A stretch of DNA of 33,527 nucleotides from an uncultured Acidimicrobiales bacterium (GTDB taxonomy: Bacteria; Actinomycetota; Acidimicrobiia; Acidimicrobiales; SHLQ01), in contig CALJDK010000152.1 of assembly GCA_938023735.1 (NCBI GenBank), forward strand, positions 1 to 33,527, in the 5' to 3' direction. The translations under genes and the position numbers were made by a program. The notes below the pieces were generated by a model. The model did no database searches, was not told the DNA's origin, and saw only the letters and a list, made by a program, of their open reading frames with translations. Shown here piece by piece: positions 24,313 to 31,823 of this stretch (the first letter of the stretch is position 1; every line of letters begins with the position of its first letter).

Positions 24313-25260
24313 ATGGCTTCACTGACATCGGGTACCGATCTGATTTACGGCATGCAATTGCCCATTCAATCCCTCAGCAAAACGCTGCGGGTCGAGTGGG
24401 AAACCACGGCCACGGTGGGCGACTTGCGGGACATCGCAGTGGCCTGCGACGACAGTCCAATGTCGTTCATTGGCGTGTGCGATCACATCGCGATTCCCGA
24501 CGACGAGTACTCGGCCAACATGTCGACCACTTGGTACGACACCGTGGCATCACTGGGCTACTTGTCGGCCGCCACGTCGCGCATCAATCTGCTCTCGGTC
24601 GTTCTCATCGCCGCCTACCGCCACCCACTCCTTACTGCAAAAGCCTTTGGCACCCTCGACCATCTCTCAAGCGGACGCACCATCCTCGGAGTCGGCGCTG
24701 GGCACGTCGAAAACGAGTTCAAGGCCCTCGGGGTCGACTTCAGCACCCGAGGAAAGCTGCTCGACGAAACCCTCGACGCGCTGCGGGGCGCGTACGACGG
24801 AGAGTTCGTCAGCTTCGACGGACCAACGATCTCCTATGCCGACGTCGGAGTCTCGCCCCAACCTGCCGCCGGGTCGCTTCCGATCTGGATCGGCGGATCG
24901 GGCAAGGCCGCATGGAAACGAACCGGCCGGCGAGGCGATGGCTATATCCCCATGGGCAACCCGCTCGACACGTACCCCGAAATTATCGCCACCATCAATG
25001 AGGCCGCGACAGAAGCCGGCCGACCCGATGCCACGTTCGATATCGGCTGGATGCCCGGCCTGTTCTACGTGGGTGAGCCCTCGTTCGACCCGGGGCCATG
25101 GGGCACCTCAGGCTCACCCGAAAAACTCGCCGACCTCATCGGCACCGCCCGCGACGCCGGCGTCAACACGCTGCACGTTCGTTTCGCCAACCAGTCCAAA
25201 GCAGAACTCATCGACCAGATCGCCGCATTCGGCGAAGAAGTGTGGCCACTCGTTTCATGA
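24313..25260 (+). CDS. Luciferase-like (LLM) F420-type oxidoreductase
   Basis: The 315-residue protein shows the luciferase-like monooxygenase fold. YLSAATSRINLLSVVLIAAYRHPLLTAKAFGTLDHLSSGRTILGVGAGHVENEF is split here into its parts: SRINLLSVVLIAAYRHP, the cofactor-facing segment; LDHLSSGRTILGVGAGH, the family's most conserved run; and PIWIGGSGKAAWKRTGRRGDG further on. Actinobacterial members mostly use coenzyme F420 rather than FMN, so F420 use is likely but not proven. It could dehydrogenate or reduce small organic compounds. Its ATGA overlap with the downstream SDR gene suggests consecutive steps in one pathway. It is divergent from the RTX genes. Confidence 0.9.
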   Translation: MASLTSGTDLIYGMQLPIQSLSKTLRVEWETTATVGDLRDIAVACDDSPMSFIGVCDHIAIPDDEYSANMSTTWYDTVASLGYLSAATSRINLLSVVLIAAYRHPLLTAKAFGTLDHLSSGRTILGVGAGHVENEFKALGVDFSTRGKLLDETLDALRGAYDGEFVSFDGPTISYADVGVSPQPAAGSLPIWIGGSGKAAWKRTGRRGDGYIPMGNPLDTYPEIIATINEAATEAGRPDATFDIGWMPGLFYVGEPSFDPGPWGTSGSPEKLADLIGTARDAGVNTLHVRFANQSKAELIDQIAAFGEEVWPLVS

Positions 25261-26045
25261 TCGACCCCCACGCAGCACCCGAAACCAAGTACGCGTCGTA
25301 CCCGTCGCTCAAGGACCGCACTGTCTTCATCACGGGCGGCGCCGACGGCATTGGCAGTGCACTGGTTCAAGAGTTCGCCGCCCAAGGCGCACGAGTAGCC
25401 TTCGTCGACCGGCAGGTCGACAAGGCCGCACAAACCATCGCCCGCTGCGGGGGTGCAACCCATACGCCGTTGTTCTACGAGATCGACCTGGTCGACATCG
25501 AGGGATTGCAGTCGTGCATCTCCTCGGCCCTCGACGAGCTCGGCTCGATCGAAGTACTCGTGAACAACGCGGCCGACGACAACCGACACACGTGGGACGA
25601 GATGACCCCCGAGTATTGGGACGACCGGCTCAACACTAACCTCCGCCACTACTTCTTCGCCATCCAAGCGGTGGTGCCCGGCATGATCGAAGCCGAGTCG
25701 GGCTCGATCGTCAACATTGGTTCGAGCAGCTACATGATGCAGGAAGATTTCTTCCCCGGGTACGCCATTGCAAAATCTGGAGTCGAAGGAATCACCCGCA
25801 CCCTGGCCCGGACGTTCGGACCTCATGGCGTTCGGGTAAACACCGTGCTGCCCGGCTGGGTCGCCACCGAACGCCAACTCGAGAAGTGGTGGTCGCCCGA
25901 AGGCGAAGAGGGCACCCTCAACGACCAGGCCATCAAGCGACGCATCTACCCGAAAGAGTTCGCCCAGATGGTGCTGTTCCTCGCCGCCGACGACGGCGCC
26001 GCCTGCACCGCCCAAGAGTTCCTAGTCGACGCCGGCCGACGGTGA
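25257..26045 (+). CDS. Short-chain dehydrogenase/reductase
   Basis: The 262-residue SDR starts at ATG 25257, overlapping the LLM stop. FITGGADGIGSALVQEF is the cofactor loop, FVDRQ with Asp after the second strand suggests NAD(H), VNNAADDNRH replaces the usual NNAG, and YAIAKSG holds the catalytic Tyr and Lys. The C-terminus CTAQEFLVDAGRR is family-typical. The next frame starts with GTG at 26042 within its stop, so a third enzyme, now broken, once followed in the operon. The substrate is not readable from sequence. Confidence 0.92.
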   Translation: MIDPHAAPETKYASYPSLKDRTVFITGGADGIGSALVQEFAAQGARVAFVDRQVDKAAQTIARCGGATHTPLFYEIDLVDIEGLQSCISSALDELGSIEVLVNNAADDNRHTWDEMTPEYWDDRLNTNLRHYFFAIQAVVPGMIEAESGSIVNIGSSSYMMQEDFFPGYAIAKSGVEGITRTLARTFGPHGVRVNTVLPGWVATERQLEKWWSPEGEEGTLNDQAIKRRIYPKEFAQMVLFLAADDGAACTAQEFLVDAGRR

Positions 26046-26501
26046 CATCCCGGACCACATCGGCCCGAGGCAATGACTTCGCGTGGCAGCGCTCGGGCGA
26101 CAGCGAGCTTCCGATGGTCTGGGGTCACGGACTCAACAGCAGTCGGGCGGGCGAGGAGCCCTTTGGCAGACTTCTATGAGGCCATCGCCCAAGCCATCGA
26201 GGCCGAGGGCCTGCAACAAATCGCCGACAGCGTGCCCAACCTGCCCGTACCCGACCCATTCAAAGGCATGGACGAGTGGCTCGACGCACGGATGACGGCA
26301 ATCCTCGAAGACGACCCAGTACGGATAGCCGGACGGTTCCGCGGGGCCACCACTGCCAATCTTCCGGACCGTGAGCTGGTCGCCAGTATTGAAGCGCCAA
26401 CCCTGATCCTGGTGTGGACCGGCGATCCTTCTGAAAATGCGCTTGAATTGCTCGAAGCAGCGAAAATTTCTCTTCGGGAGAAAATAGCGCCAGTAGTGTG
26501 A
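26042..26501 (+). pseudogene. Broken alpha/beta hydrolase
   Basis: A GTG overlapping the SDR stop opens a frame with DFAWQRSGDSELPMVWGHGLNSS, the start of an alpha/beta hydrolase with its oxyanion HGL motif. It stops at 26179 after EEPFGRLL. A second frame continues with ADFYEAIAQAIEAEGLQQ, a cap-domain helix, and IEAPTLILVWTGDPSE, the strand before the catalytic acid. The middle of the protein, including the nucleophile elbow G-x-S-x-G and the first core strands, is missing, and the frames do not match. The C-terminal catalytic His region is also not visible: after WTGDPSE the sequence becomes AT-rich and ends at 26501. Deletion with frameshift near 26165-26180 is the simplest reading; an assembly error is possible. 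Confidence 0.7.
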
Positions 26502-26658
26502 TCGTGAGACAAATTTCACACTTTTCGTGGCAATTTGGTCAATTGAGCGCGACTTCTTGCCGATGCTGGGAGTCCACCTAGTGCAATACCGGGAACGACG
26601 GGGCCAACGATGATCCTGTCGGAACCGGGATGTATTTGGGACACGACACGAGAACGAG
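26502..26658. other. Lower-GC intergenic stretch
   Basis: Together with the last 80 bases of the broken hydrolase, this is visibly richer in A and T than its surroundings. It holds a small inverted repeat, CAATT-TGGTC-AATTG at 26531-26545. I see no gene, RNA or clear promoter in it. It could be debris left by the event that damaged the hydrolase. Confidence 0.5.
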
Positions 26659-26868
26659 ATGACCACACCCCCCCTAACCTCAGTTCACCAACAAAGCAAC
26701 GGCGCTTTGGGCACACCGGCATTCAGCAATCACGCAACCAAGGGTGACGAATGCGGACTCTGCCACAAACGAGGCGCCGAAAAGCGACAGGGACGACTCG
26801 GGCGATACGCCCACACCTGCGACTCGTGTGAGTCAGCGCGCGGCAGTCATCTCGCCCAAGCCAGCTAA
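26659..26868 (+). CDS. Possible small zinc-ribbon protein
   Basis: The 69-residue frame starts at ATG 26659. Its second half has Cys32-x2-Cys35 and Cys54-x2-Cys57 spaced by 18 basic residues (CHKRGAEKRQGRLGRY), a good zinc-ribbon layout. The first 30 residues are polar and likely disordered. No clear Shine-Dalgarno precedes the ATG. The two CxxC pairs argue against a chance frame, but I recognise no family. It stands alone on the plus strand, followed by a hairpin and the convergent acyl-CoA dehydrogenase gene. A nucleic-acid or metal-binding role would be inference. Confidence 0.45.
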   Translation: MTTPPLTSVHQQSNGALGTPAFSNHATKGDECGLCHKRGAEKRQGRLGRYAHTCDSCESARGSHLAQAS

Positions 26869-26874
26869 CTTTCG

Positions 26875-26894
26875 GCTAGCTGAAATCAGCTAGC
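26875..26894. terminator. Palindromic hairpin between convergent genes
   Basis: GCTAGCTGA (26875-26883) and TCAGCTAGC (26886-26894) form a perfect inverted repeat with two bases between, giving in practice an 8-pair stem with a 4-base loop. It overlaps the stop codon of the acyl-CoA dehydrogenase gene. An upstream CAGCTA can compete for pairing. There is no T-run. Confidence 0.45.
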
Positions 26895-27900
26895 GGCCGA
26901 CGAAGCTGCGCGCCACCCATTGACGGTGAAGCGCAGCGCTCCCCCACTCGGCCGACAACGCCCAAGCCCGCTTGAGCCACAGCTGCAGGTCGTACTCGAC
27001 CGTGTATCCAATAGCTCCGTGGCACTGGAGGGAAAGCCGTGCGCAAAGATCGGCGGCGTCAGACGCCAGCACCTTGGCGGCCGAAACATCTCGCACCGCC
27101 TGGTCGGACGCAGCCGACATCGACCACGCCGCTTGATACACGAGCGGCCGGGCAAACTCAATGGCGAGACCCATGTTCGAGCAGTGATGCTTGACCGCCT
27201 GGTTCACGCCAACCGGCTTGCCGAACTGCTCACGTTCCTTCACGTACTCGACCGTCATGTCGAGCATCTGCTGAGCCAGGCCCACACACATTGCAGCCGT
27301 GGCCAATGCGCCTCGGGCAAAGGCGCGGTCAACCATCGCAGGATCGTCGCTGAGCAGGGTTACGGGCGACTGCGTCCATGCCATCGACGACATACGACGC
27401 GATTCGTCCATCGAGCTGACAGCTGACAGCTCGAACTCACCTGCCTGAAGAAGGTGAAGCTCATCGACCGAGCGAACGATGACTCCGTCGGCAGCTTCGG
27501 CGCCCAACACCATGCTGGTGGTTCCCGACGAGGGAATACCGGCGGAAAGAACGGTTTCGCCAGCTGCGCCGCTGGCCAACAGCGGATGGTCGGGCGAAAC
27601 ATCGGCCAACGTGGCCAAGCCAACCGCAGTGTGAGCTACCAAAGGTTCAGGCAGTGCGACTCGGCCGGCTTCTTCAAGCAACAGCACCAGGTCGAGTTCG
27701 TTCATACCCAAGCCACCAGACGACTCGGGTGCGGTGAGACCAACCACACCCATCTCGGCGAGTTTGGCCCACAACCCAGGCACCCGTCCGTCGGCCGACT
27801 CCCATGCCGAGCGGACCGCCTCGGGTGGACACTCATTGGCGAACAGGTCGCGCACGGCATCGCGGAACAGCAGTTGATCGTCGGTGAAGGTGAAGTCCAT
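26890..27900 (-). CDS. Acyl-CoA dehydrogenase, shorter subunit of a pair
   Basis: The 336-residue protein starts at ATG 27900 with MDFTFTDDQLLFRDAVRDLF, the usual N-terminal helix. LTAPESSGGLGMNELDLVLLLEEAGR is the acyl-pocket region; REQFGKPVGVNQAVKHHCSNM is the conserved FAD/acyl segment; LQCHGAIGYTVEYDLQLWLKRA is the C-terminal region. It is shorter than ordinary 380-residue enzymes and degenerate in the middle domain, as in the partner chains of heteromeric actinobacterial dehydrogenases that act on steroid-derived CoA esters. The preceding gene, 15 bases upstream, encodes the likely partner. The substrate is inferred from the ipd context. Confidence 0.88.
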   Translation of the reverse strand: MDFTFTDDQLLFRDAVRDLFANECPPEAVRSAWESADGRVPGLWAKLAEMGVVGLTAPESSGGLGMNELDLVLLLEEAGRVALPEPLVAHTAVGLATLADVSPDHPLLASGAAGETVLSAGIPSSGTTSMVLGAEAADGVIVRSVDELHLLQAGEFELSAVSSMDESRRMSSMAWTQSPVTLLSDDPAMVDRAFARGALATAAMCVGLAQQMLDMTVEYVKEREQFGKPVGVNQAVKHHCSNMGLAIEFARPLVYQAAWSMSAASDQAVRDVSAAKVLASDAADLCARLSLQCHGAIGYTVEYDLQLWLKRAWALSAEWGSAALHRQWVARSFVGR

Positions 27901-27915
27901 GTCGTCGAATACTCG

Positions 27916-29055
27916 CTATCGCCTCGGGAGGCCGAGCACCCGCTCGGCGATGATGTTGCGCTGCACCTCGTTGGTGCCGGCGTAGATCGGACCGGACAGC
28001 GCAAAGAGATAGCCGCTCATCCAGTCGGATGCCAGCTCGCCTCGTTCGCCCAACAGACGAAGCGCTGTGGCGTGCATCTCGACATCGAGCTCGCTCCAAA
28101 ACACCTTCATGTAGCTAGCTTCGGAGCCCATGGTCCCTCCGGCCGCCAGCTCGCCCGCCTTCTGAAAGGTGCGCCAGCGATACGCCTGGGCTTTGATCCA
28201 TGCGTCGGCGACTTCGGCAGCGAAGCTTGGATCGACATCAGGGTCGCCCGCGGTCTCCCGGTAAAGAGCGGCCAGCCGCTCGGCCACAGCCAGGAACCGC
28301 CCGGGTGCCCGAAGGTTGAGGCCACGTTCACTGCTGGCGGTGGCCATGGCAACCGCCCAGCCTTCGCCCTCGCCACCAAGGAGGTGGTCGGCCGAAACCC
28401 GACAATCGTCGAAGAACAGTTCGGCAAAGGCGGGTTCGCCATCGAGACGGCCAACCGGACGTCGCTCGAGTCCGGGCGCGTCGGCGGGAACCAGCAGATA
28501 GGAAAGACCCTTGTGGCGTTCGCTCTCGGGGTCGGTGCGAACAATGCAGAAGATCCAGTCGGCCCAGGCTCCACGTGAGCACCAAGTCTTCTGACCGTTG
28601 ACGATGAAGTCGTCGCCGTCGCGCACCGCCGTGGTCTTAAGGCTGGCAAGGTCGGAGCCCGAGTTGGGTTCGCTCCAGCCTTGCGCCCAAATGTGCTCGC
28701 CCGACGCCATCTTGGGAAAGAAGAAGTCCTTCTGTTCCTGCGTGCCGAACTCGAACAGGGTCGGGCCCAGCAAGGTGATGCCGTTGGTGTTGACCCGACC
28801 GGGGGCGCCCGACAGGTAGTACTGCTCTTCAAAGATGAGCCACTCAATGATGCTGCAAGCTCGGCCGCCGTATTCGGTGGGCCAGTTTGGAACCGCCCAA
28901 CCCGCGTCGAAGAGTTGTCGCTCCCACCCGCGGTGTTGCTCGAACCCAACCTGGGTGTCGAGCGGCTCCATATGTTCGGCGGGTTTGTTCTCTTCAAGCC
29001 ACGTGCGTACCTCGTCGGCAAACGCCTGCTCGTCGGCGGAGAACGTAAGATCCAT
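27916..29055 (-). CDS. Acyl-CoA dehydrogenase, longer subunit of a pair
   Basis: The 379-residue protein starts at ATG 29055, sharing one base with the ipdC stop (TGATG). It has WPTEYGGRACSIIEWLIFEEQ, the FAD-binding WAQGWSEPNSGSDLASL, DFIVNGQKTWCSRG, and a C-terminal GPIYAGTNEVQRNIIAERVLG. In many acyl-CoA dehydrogenases the catalytic Glu sits in the YEG of that last motif; here it is Ala. Loss at this position is familiar in heterotetrameric steroid dehydrogenases, where the base lies elsewhere in the chain. With the adjacent shorter subunit it likely forms an alpha2-beta2 enzyme making an enoyl-CoA during steroid ring or side-chain breakdown. Confidence 0.9.
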   Translation of the reverse strand: MDLTFSADEQAFADEVRTWLEENKPAEHMEPLDTQVGFEQHRGWERQLFDAGWAVPNWPTEYGGRACSIIEWLIFEEQYYLSGAPGRVNTNGITLLGPTLFEFGTQEQKDFFFPKMASGEHIWAQGWSEPNSGSDLASLKTTAVRDGDDFIVNGQKTWCSRGAWADWIFCIVRTDPESERHKGLSYLLVPADAPGLERRPVGRLDGEPAFAELFFDDCRVSADHLLGGEGEGWAVAMATASSERGLNLRAPGRFLAVAERLAALYRETAGDPDVDPSFAAEVADAWIKAQAYRWRTFQKAGELAAGGTMGSEASYMKVFWSELDVEMHATALRLLGERGELASDWMSGYLFALSGPIYAGTNEVQRNIIAERVLGLPRR

Positions 29056-30101
29056 CAGTAGTTGGCCTTTACTCGGCGAAGGGCGGCTTCGGCTTCGGCC
29101 ATCACCTGGCTGATCACCTCGGCGCTGGTGGGTAATTCGGCGATAACACCGACACCCTGGCCGGTTGGGAGAATGCCGACGTCGAGTTGTCCGTCGACCA
29201 TGGTGGCCTTGGTGAGCATCGGAGCATTCGCTGCCATGGCCAACTGGCTCCACGACAGATTCTGGTTCTTCTTCATCGCCATGCCTTCCTTCAACAGGTC
29301 GGTCAGCGAAGTGTTGGTGAGCTTTCGGAACTTGAGCGCGTTGACCGCTGCTTTGGGCAACGCAAGAATGCCAGCACTCTCGAGCTGGTCGATCACTTCG
29401 GTGCGGACGACGCGCTGAGGCGCCCCATCGATCGCCGTGGTTACGACCGTGCCGTTGAGTTTGGTTTGTAGGTACACCTGCTTCACCGAATCGTCGACCT
29501 CGCTATCGCTGGTGAGCATGAAGCGAGTGCCCATCGCGATGCCAGCGGCTCCATAGGTGAGCGCAGCTGCGAGACCGCGACCATCGAAGAATCCGCCAGC
29601 GGCAATGACCGGAATGTCGACGGCGTCGAGAACCGAGGGAATCAGCAACGACGTGGGAACCACACCGGTATGGCCGCCGCCTTCGGCGCCCTGAGCGATG
29701 ACCGCATCGACACCCCACTCGGCGACCTTCTCGGCGTGCCGAGGTGCGCCGATGGTGGGCATCACCACCACGCCAGCGTCCTTCAAGGTCTTCACCGTTG
29801 CCTCGCCGGGAGCTTGGGCAAAGCTGGCAACCTTCACACCCTCGGCGATGATGTGTTTGATGCGCTTGTCGATATCGAGCGCATCGGTGCGCATGTTCAC
29901 GCCAAATGGCTTCTCGGTTGCCGCCTGCACTTCGGCGATGGCCTGGGCCATCTGATCGAAGGTCATAGTTGCCGACGCAATGATGCCCAACCCGCCGCCG
30001 TTTGCGGTAGCGGCCGTCAGTTTTGAGCCCGACACCCAACCCATGCCGGTCTGCACGATGGGGTAGTCGACTCCAAACAGTTCGGTGGCAGCGGTTTTCA
30101 T
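29055..30101 (-). CDS. ipdC: IpdC-like flavin oxidoreductase (nitronate monooxygenase family)
   Basis: The 348-residue protein from ATG 30101 belongs to the nitronate monooxygenase/2-nitropropane dioxygenase fold. Close resemblance to mycobacterial IpdC is seen in PIVQTGMGWVSG, GGLGIIASATMT, KPFGVNMR, EGGGHTG, IPVIAAGGFFDGRGLAAAL and MGTRFMLTSDSE, the last few forming the FMN site. In Mycobacterium IpdC takes part in degrading the last two steroid rings as CoA thioesters. The position directly after ipdA and ipdB repeats the mycobacterial order. A longer frame to 30209 has no support and would overlap ipdB. The role is by family and gene order, not by a test. Confidence 0.87.
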   Translation of the reverse strand: MKTAATELFGVDYPIVQTGMGWVSGSKLTAATANGGGLGIIASATMTFDQMAQAIAEVQAATEKPFGVNMRTDALDIDKRIKHIIAEGVKVASFAQAPGEATVKTLKDAGVVVMPTIGAPRHAEKVAEWGVDAVIAQGAEGGGHTGVVPTSLLIPSVLDAVDIPVIAAGGFFDGRGLAAALTYGAAGIAMGTRFMLTSDSEVDDSVKQVYLQTKLNGTVVTTAIDGAPQRVVRTEVIDQLESAGILALPKAAVNALKFRKLTNTSLTDLLKEGMAMKKNQNLSWSQLAMAANAPMLTKATMVDGQLDVGILPTGQGVGVIAELPTSAEVISQVMAEAEAALRRVKANY

Positions 30102-30114
30102 CGTGTGATCCTCA

Positions 30115-30891
30115 TCAGCCGAACTCGGCTTTGCGGGCGCCGTTGGGGTCGATCTGGGTACGAAGGATCTGAAGCTCTTCGGCCGTTGGCTGACGCGACT
30201 CGGGAACATCGTCGGGGATCACCAGCTCGAAGCCGGTGTTCTCGACCACCTGGTCGACCGTGACACCGGGGTGCAGCGACCGAAGCCGCATACGGTTGTC
30301 GTCGGTCTCAAAATCCATCGCACACAACGGGGTGACCACCCGAACGATGTGATGGAACCGGCTCGACTGCTCGCCGAGTTCGCGCATCCTGTCGTAACCC
30401 GGGCCCGACACCACATCGACCTTCGGCACAAACACCCGGGTGCTGTGATTAGGGATCCAGTAGCTGGTTTTGTTGTTGATGAGGTTGCCTGGAGCGCCGC
30501 GCATACCCAGCAGCTGGGCCTTGGGCTTGGAGTAATCGTCGCCGATGGCCGCAAAGTTCTGGTTGCCGTACATGTCCATCTGGCTGGCGCCCATCACCAC
30601 GTGACGGCGACCCGACCACACCAGGTCAAAGATGGTGCGATACGGCATGTAAGTCTCGGGAACCGCTACTGCATCGGGCACGCCGACCGGCAGCAGTTCG
30701 GCCGACAGCACCGACACGCCGTCGGTGTACACCATGTCGGGTTCGAACGTTTCTCTGGCCAGCCGGCCAGCACACATAGGCACCGTGCCGATCGGGTTGC
30801 ACAGGATCTCGCCGTTGCCTCGGAACGCTTCGGCAAGCGCGATGACCACTATTTCGTCGAGAGTCGCTTCACTCGTTGATTCAGCGCTCAT
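30115..30891 (-). CDS. ipdB: IpdB-like CoA-transferase-fold hydrolase, beta subunit
   Basis: The 258-residue protein has the CoA-transferase family I fold. WSGRRHVVMGASQMDMYGNQN, MRGAPGNLINNKTSYWIPNH and VDVVSGPGYDRM correspond almost block by block to mycobacterial IpdB as I remember it, and LHPGVTVDQVVENTGFE closes the domain. IpdAB opens the last ring of the steroid nucleus by hydrolysis rather than moving CoA. The start ATG 30891 overlaps the ipdA stop (ATGA), fitting equal production of the two chains. It is followed 13 bases later by ipdC. If this organism uses other substrates, a related ring-cleaving reaction would be the alternative. Confidence 0.86.
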   Translation of the reverse strand: MSAESTSEATLDEIVVIALAEAFRGNGEILCNPIGTVPMCAGRLARETFEPDMVYTDGVSVLSAELLPVGVPDAVAVPETYMPYRTIFDLVWSGRRHVVMGASQMDMYGNQNFAAIGDDYSKPKAQLLGMRGAPGNLINNKTSYWIPNHSTRVFVPKVDVVSGPGYDRMRELGEQSSRFHHIVRVVTPLCAMDFETDDNRMRLRSLHPGVTVDQVVENTGFELVIPDDVPESRQPTAEELQILRTQIDPNGARKAEFG

Positions 30892-31748
30892 GGTGCATCA
30901 ACCTCCGCAAGGTAGGCCTCGTGGCTGGGCGCATCGAGGTACCTCGCCTTGAACGCTTCCCACGCATCTGGATCTTTGGCCGTTGCGGCATATTCCTTCT
31001 GGAACGCCTCATCACGGCCGTAGTCGGGTGGGCATTCGGTGAAGTGCGCTCCTCGCGGCGCCTCGATGACCCCGTTCACAAAGATGCGAGGAATCTTGAT
31101 GGTGTGCACCGTGCCTTCCTTCAGGAAGTCTTCGGTGGGGATCACCTTCTCGCAGCTCATGAAGGTTTTCTCGGCGGCCATGGCAAACAGATCGTCGAAG
31201 TACAGGTCGGGGCCCAGGAACTGCCCGTTTCCGCCAGCGTCGGCTCGGTTCATGTGAATCAGTGCAACATCGAGGTTCATGGCGGGAATCGCTACCAACT
31301 CCTCGCCGTCGTCATAGGGCGAGGTAACCGTGCGGATCTCGGGGTTGTTGGTCAGCATGTCGGATCCCAAGCCAGCCCGGCAGGGGTAGAAAGGCACGCG
31401 GTGGGCTGCCGCGAGAAGACCCAGCTGAAACGCTCCTTCGTCGAGTTCGAGCACCTCGATGCCGCCCGCTTGGCGAGCCTGACGAAAGTGCGGCTCGAGC
31501 GGAATCGAATCGAGCGACACGAAGCCGTAGGCCAGCTTGCGGACCTTGCCCGACTTGGCCAGCAGACCGACATCGGGGCCGCCGTAGCTGACGATGGTGA
31601 GATCTTTGAGGTCGCTACGAAGCAGCGCCCGTACCAACGACATGGGTTTGCGGCGAGAACCCCAGCCGCCGATACCGATGGTCATCCCATCGGAGAGTTG
31701 TGCGATGACATCGTCTTCGCTCATGAGCTTGTTGGGCACGGGCAGCAT
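30888..31748 (-). CDS. ipdA: IpdA-like CoA-transferase-fold hydrolase, alpha subunit
   Basis: The 286-residue protein starts at ATG 31748 (TTG 31775 would lengthen it; ATG 31724 would shorten it). DGMTIGIGGWGSRRKPMSLVRA, VSYGGPDVGLL, YGFVSLDS, RAGLGSD, TVTSPYDDGEELVAIPAM and IEAPRGAHFTECPPDYGRDE follow the order of mycobacterial IpdA closely. With IpdB it forms the heteromeric hydrolase for the last steroid ring. The gene is the first in a five-gene minus-strand operon and faces the divergent SDR gene across a 17-bp palindrome, which probably controls it. Confidence 0.87.
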   Translation of the reverse strand: MLPVPNKLMSEDDVIAQLSDGMTIGIGGWGSRRKPMSLVRALLRSDLKDLTIVSYGGPDVGLLAKSGKVRKLAYGFVSLDSIPLEPHFRQARQAGGIEVLELDEGAFQLGLLAAAHRVPFYPCRAGLGSDMLTNNPEIRTVTSPYDDGEELVAIPAMNLDVALIHMNRADAGGNGQFLGPDLYFDDLFAMAAEKTFMSCEKVIPTEDFLKEGTVHTIKIPRIFVNGVIEAPRGAHFTECPPDYGRDEAFQKEYAATAKDPDAWEAFKARYLDAPSHEAYLAEVDAP

Positions 31749-31778
31749 CCTGTGAGTCGACGGCGCTAGAAACAACTT

Positions 31779-31795
31779 TCTGACGGTACGTCAGA
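31779..31795. promoter_or_regulatory. TetR-type operator between ipdA and the divergent SDR gene
   Basis: TCTGACGGTACGTCAGA is a perfect 7+3+7 inverted repeat centred at 31787. It lies 31 bases before the ipdA ATG and 29 bases before the SDR ATG. A TAACTT at 31811 could be the -10 box of the SDR promoter, putting the palindrome over its -35. The TGACG-n3-CGTCA form is typical of TetR-family repressors and does not look like the KstR or KstR2 sites of mycobacteria as I recall them. No regulator gene is present in the window. Confidence 0.75.
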
Positions 31796-31823
31796 TTTGG
31801 CGTGCAGCACTAACTTGTTGAGC

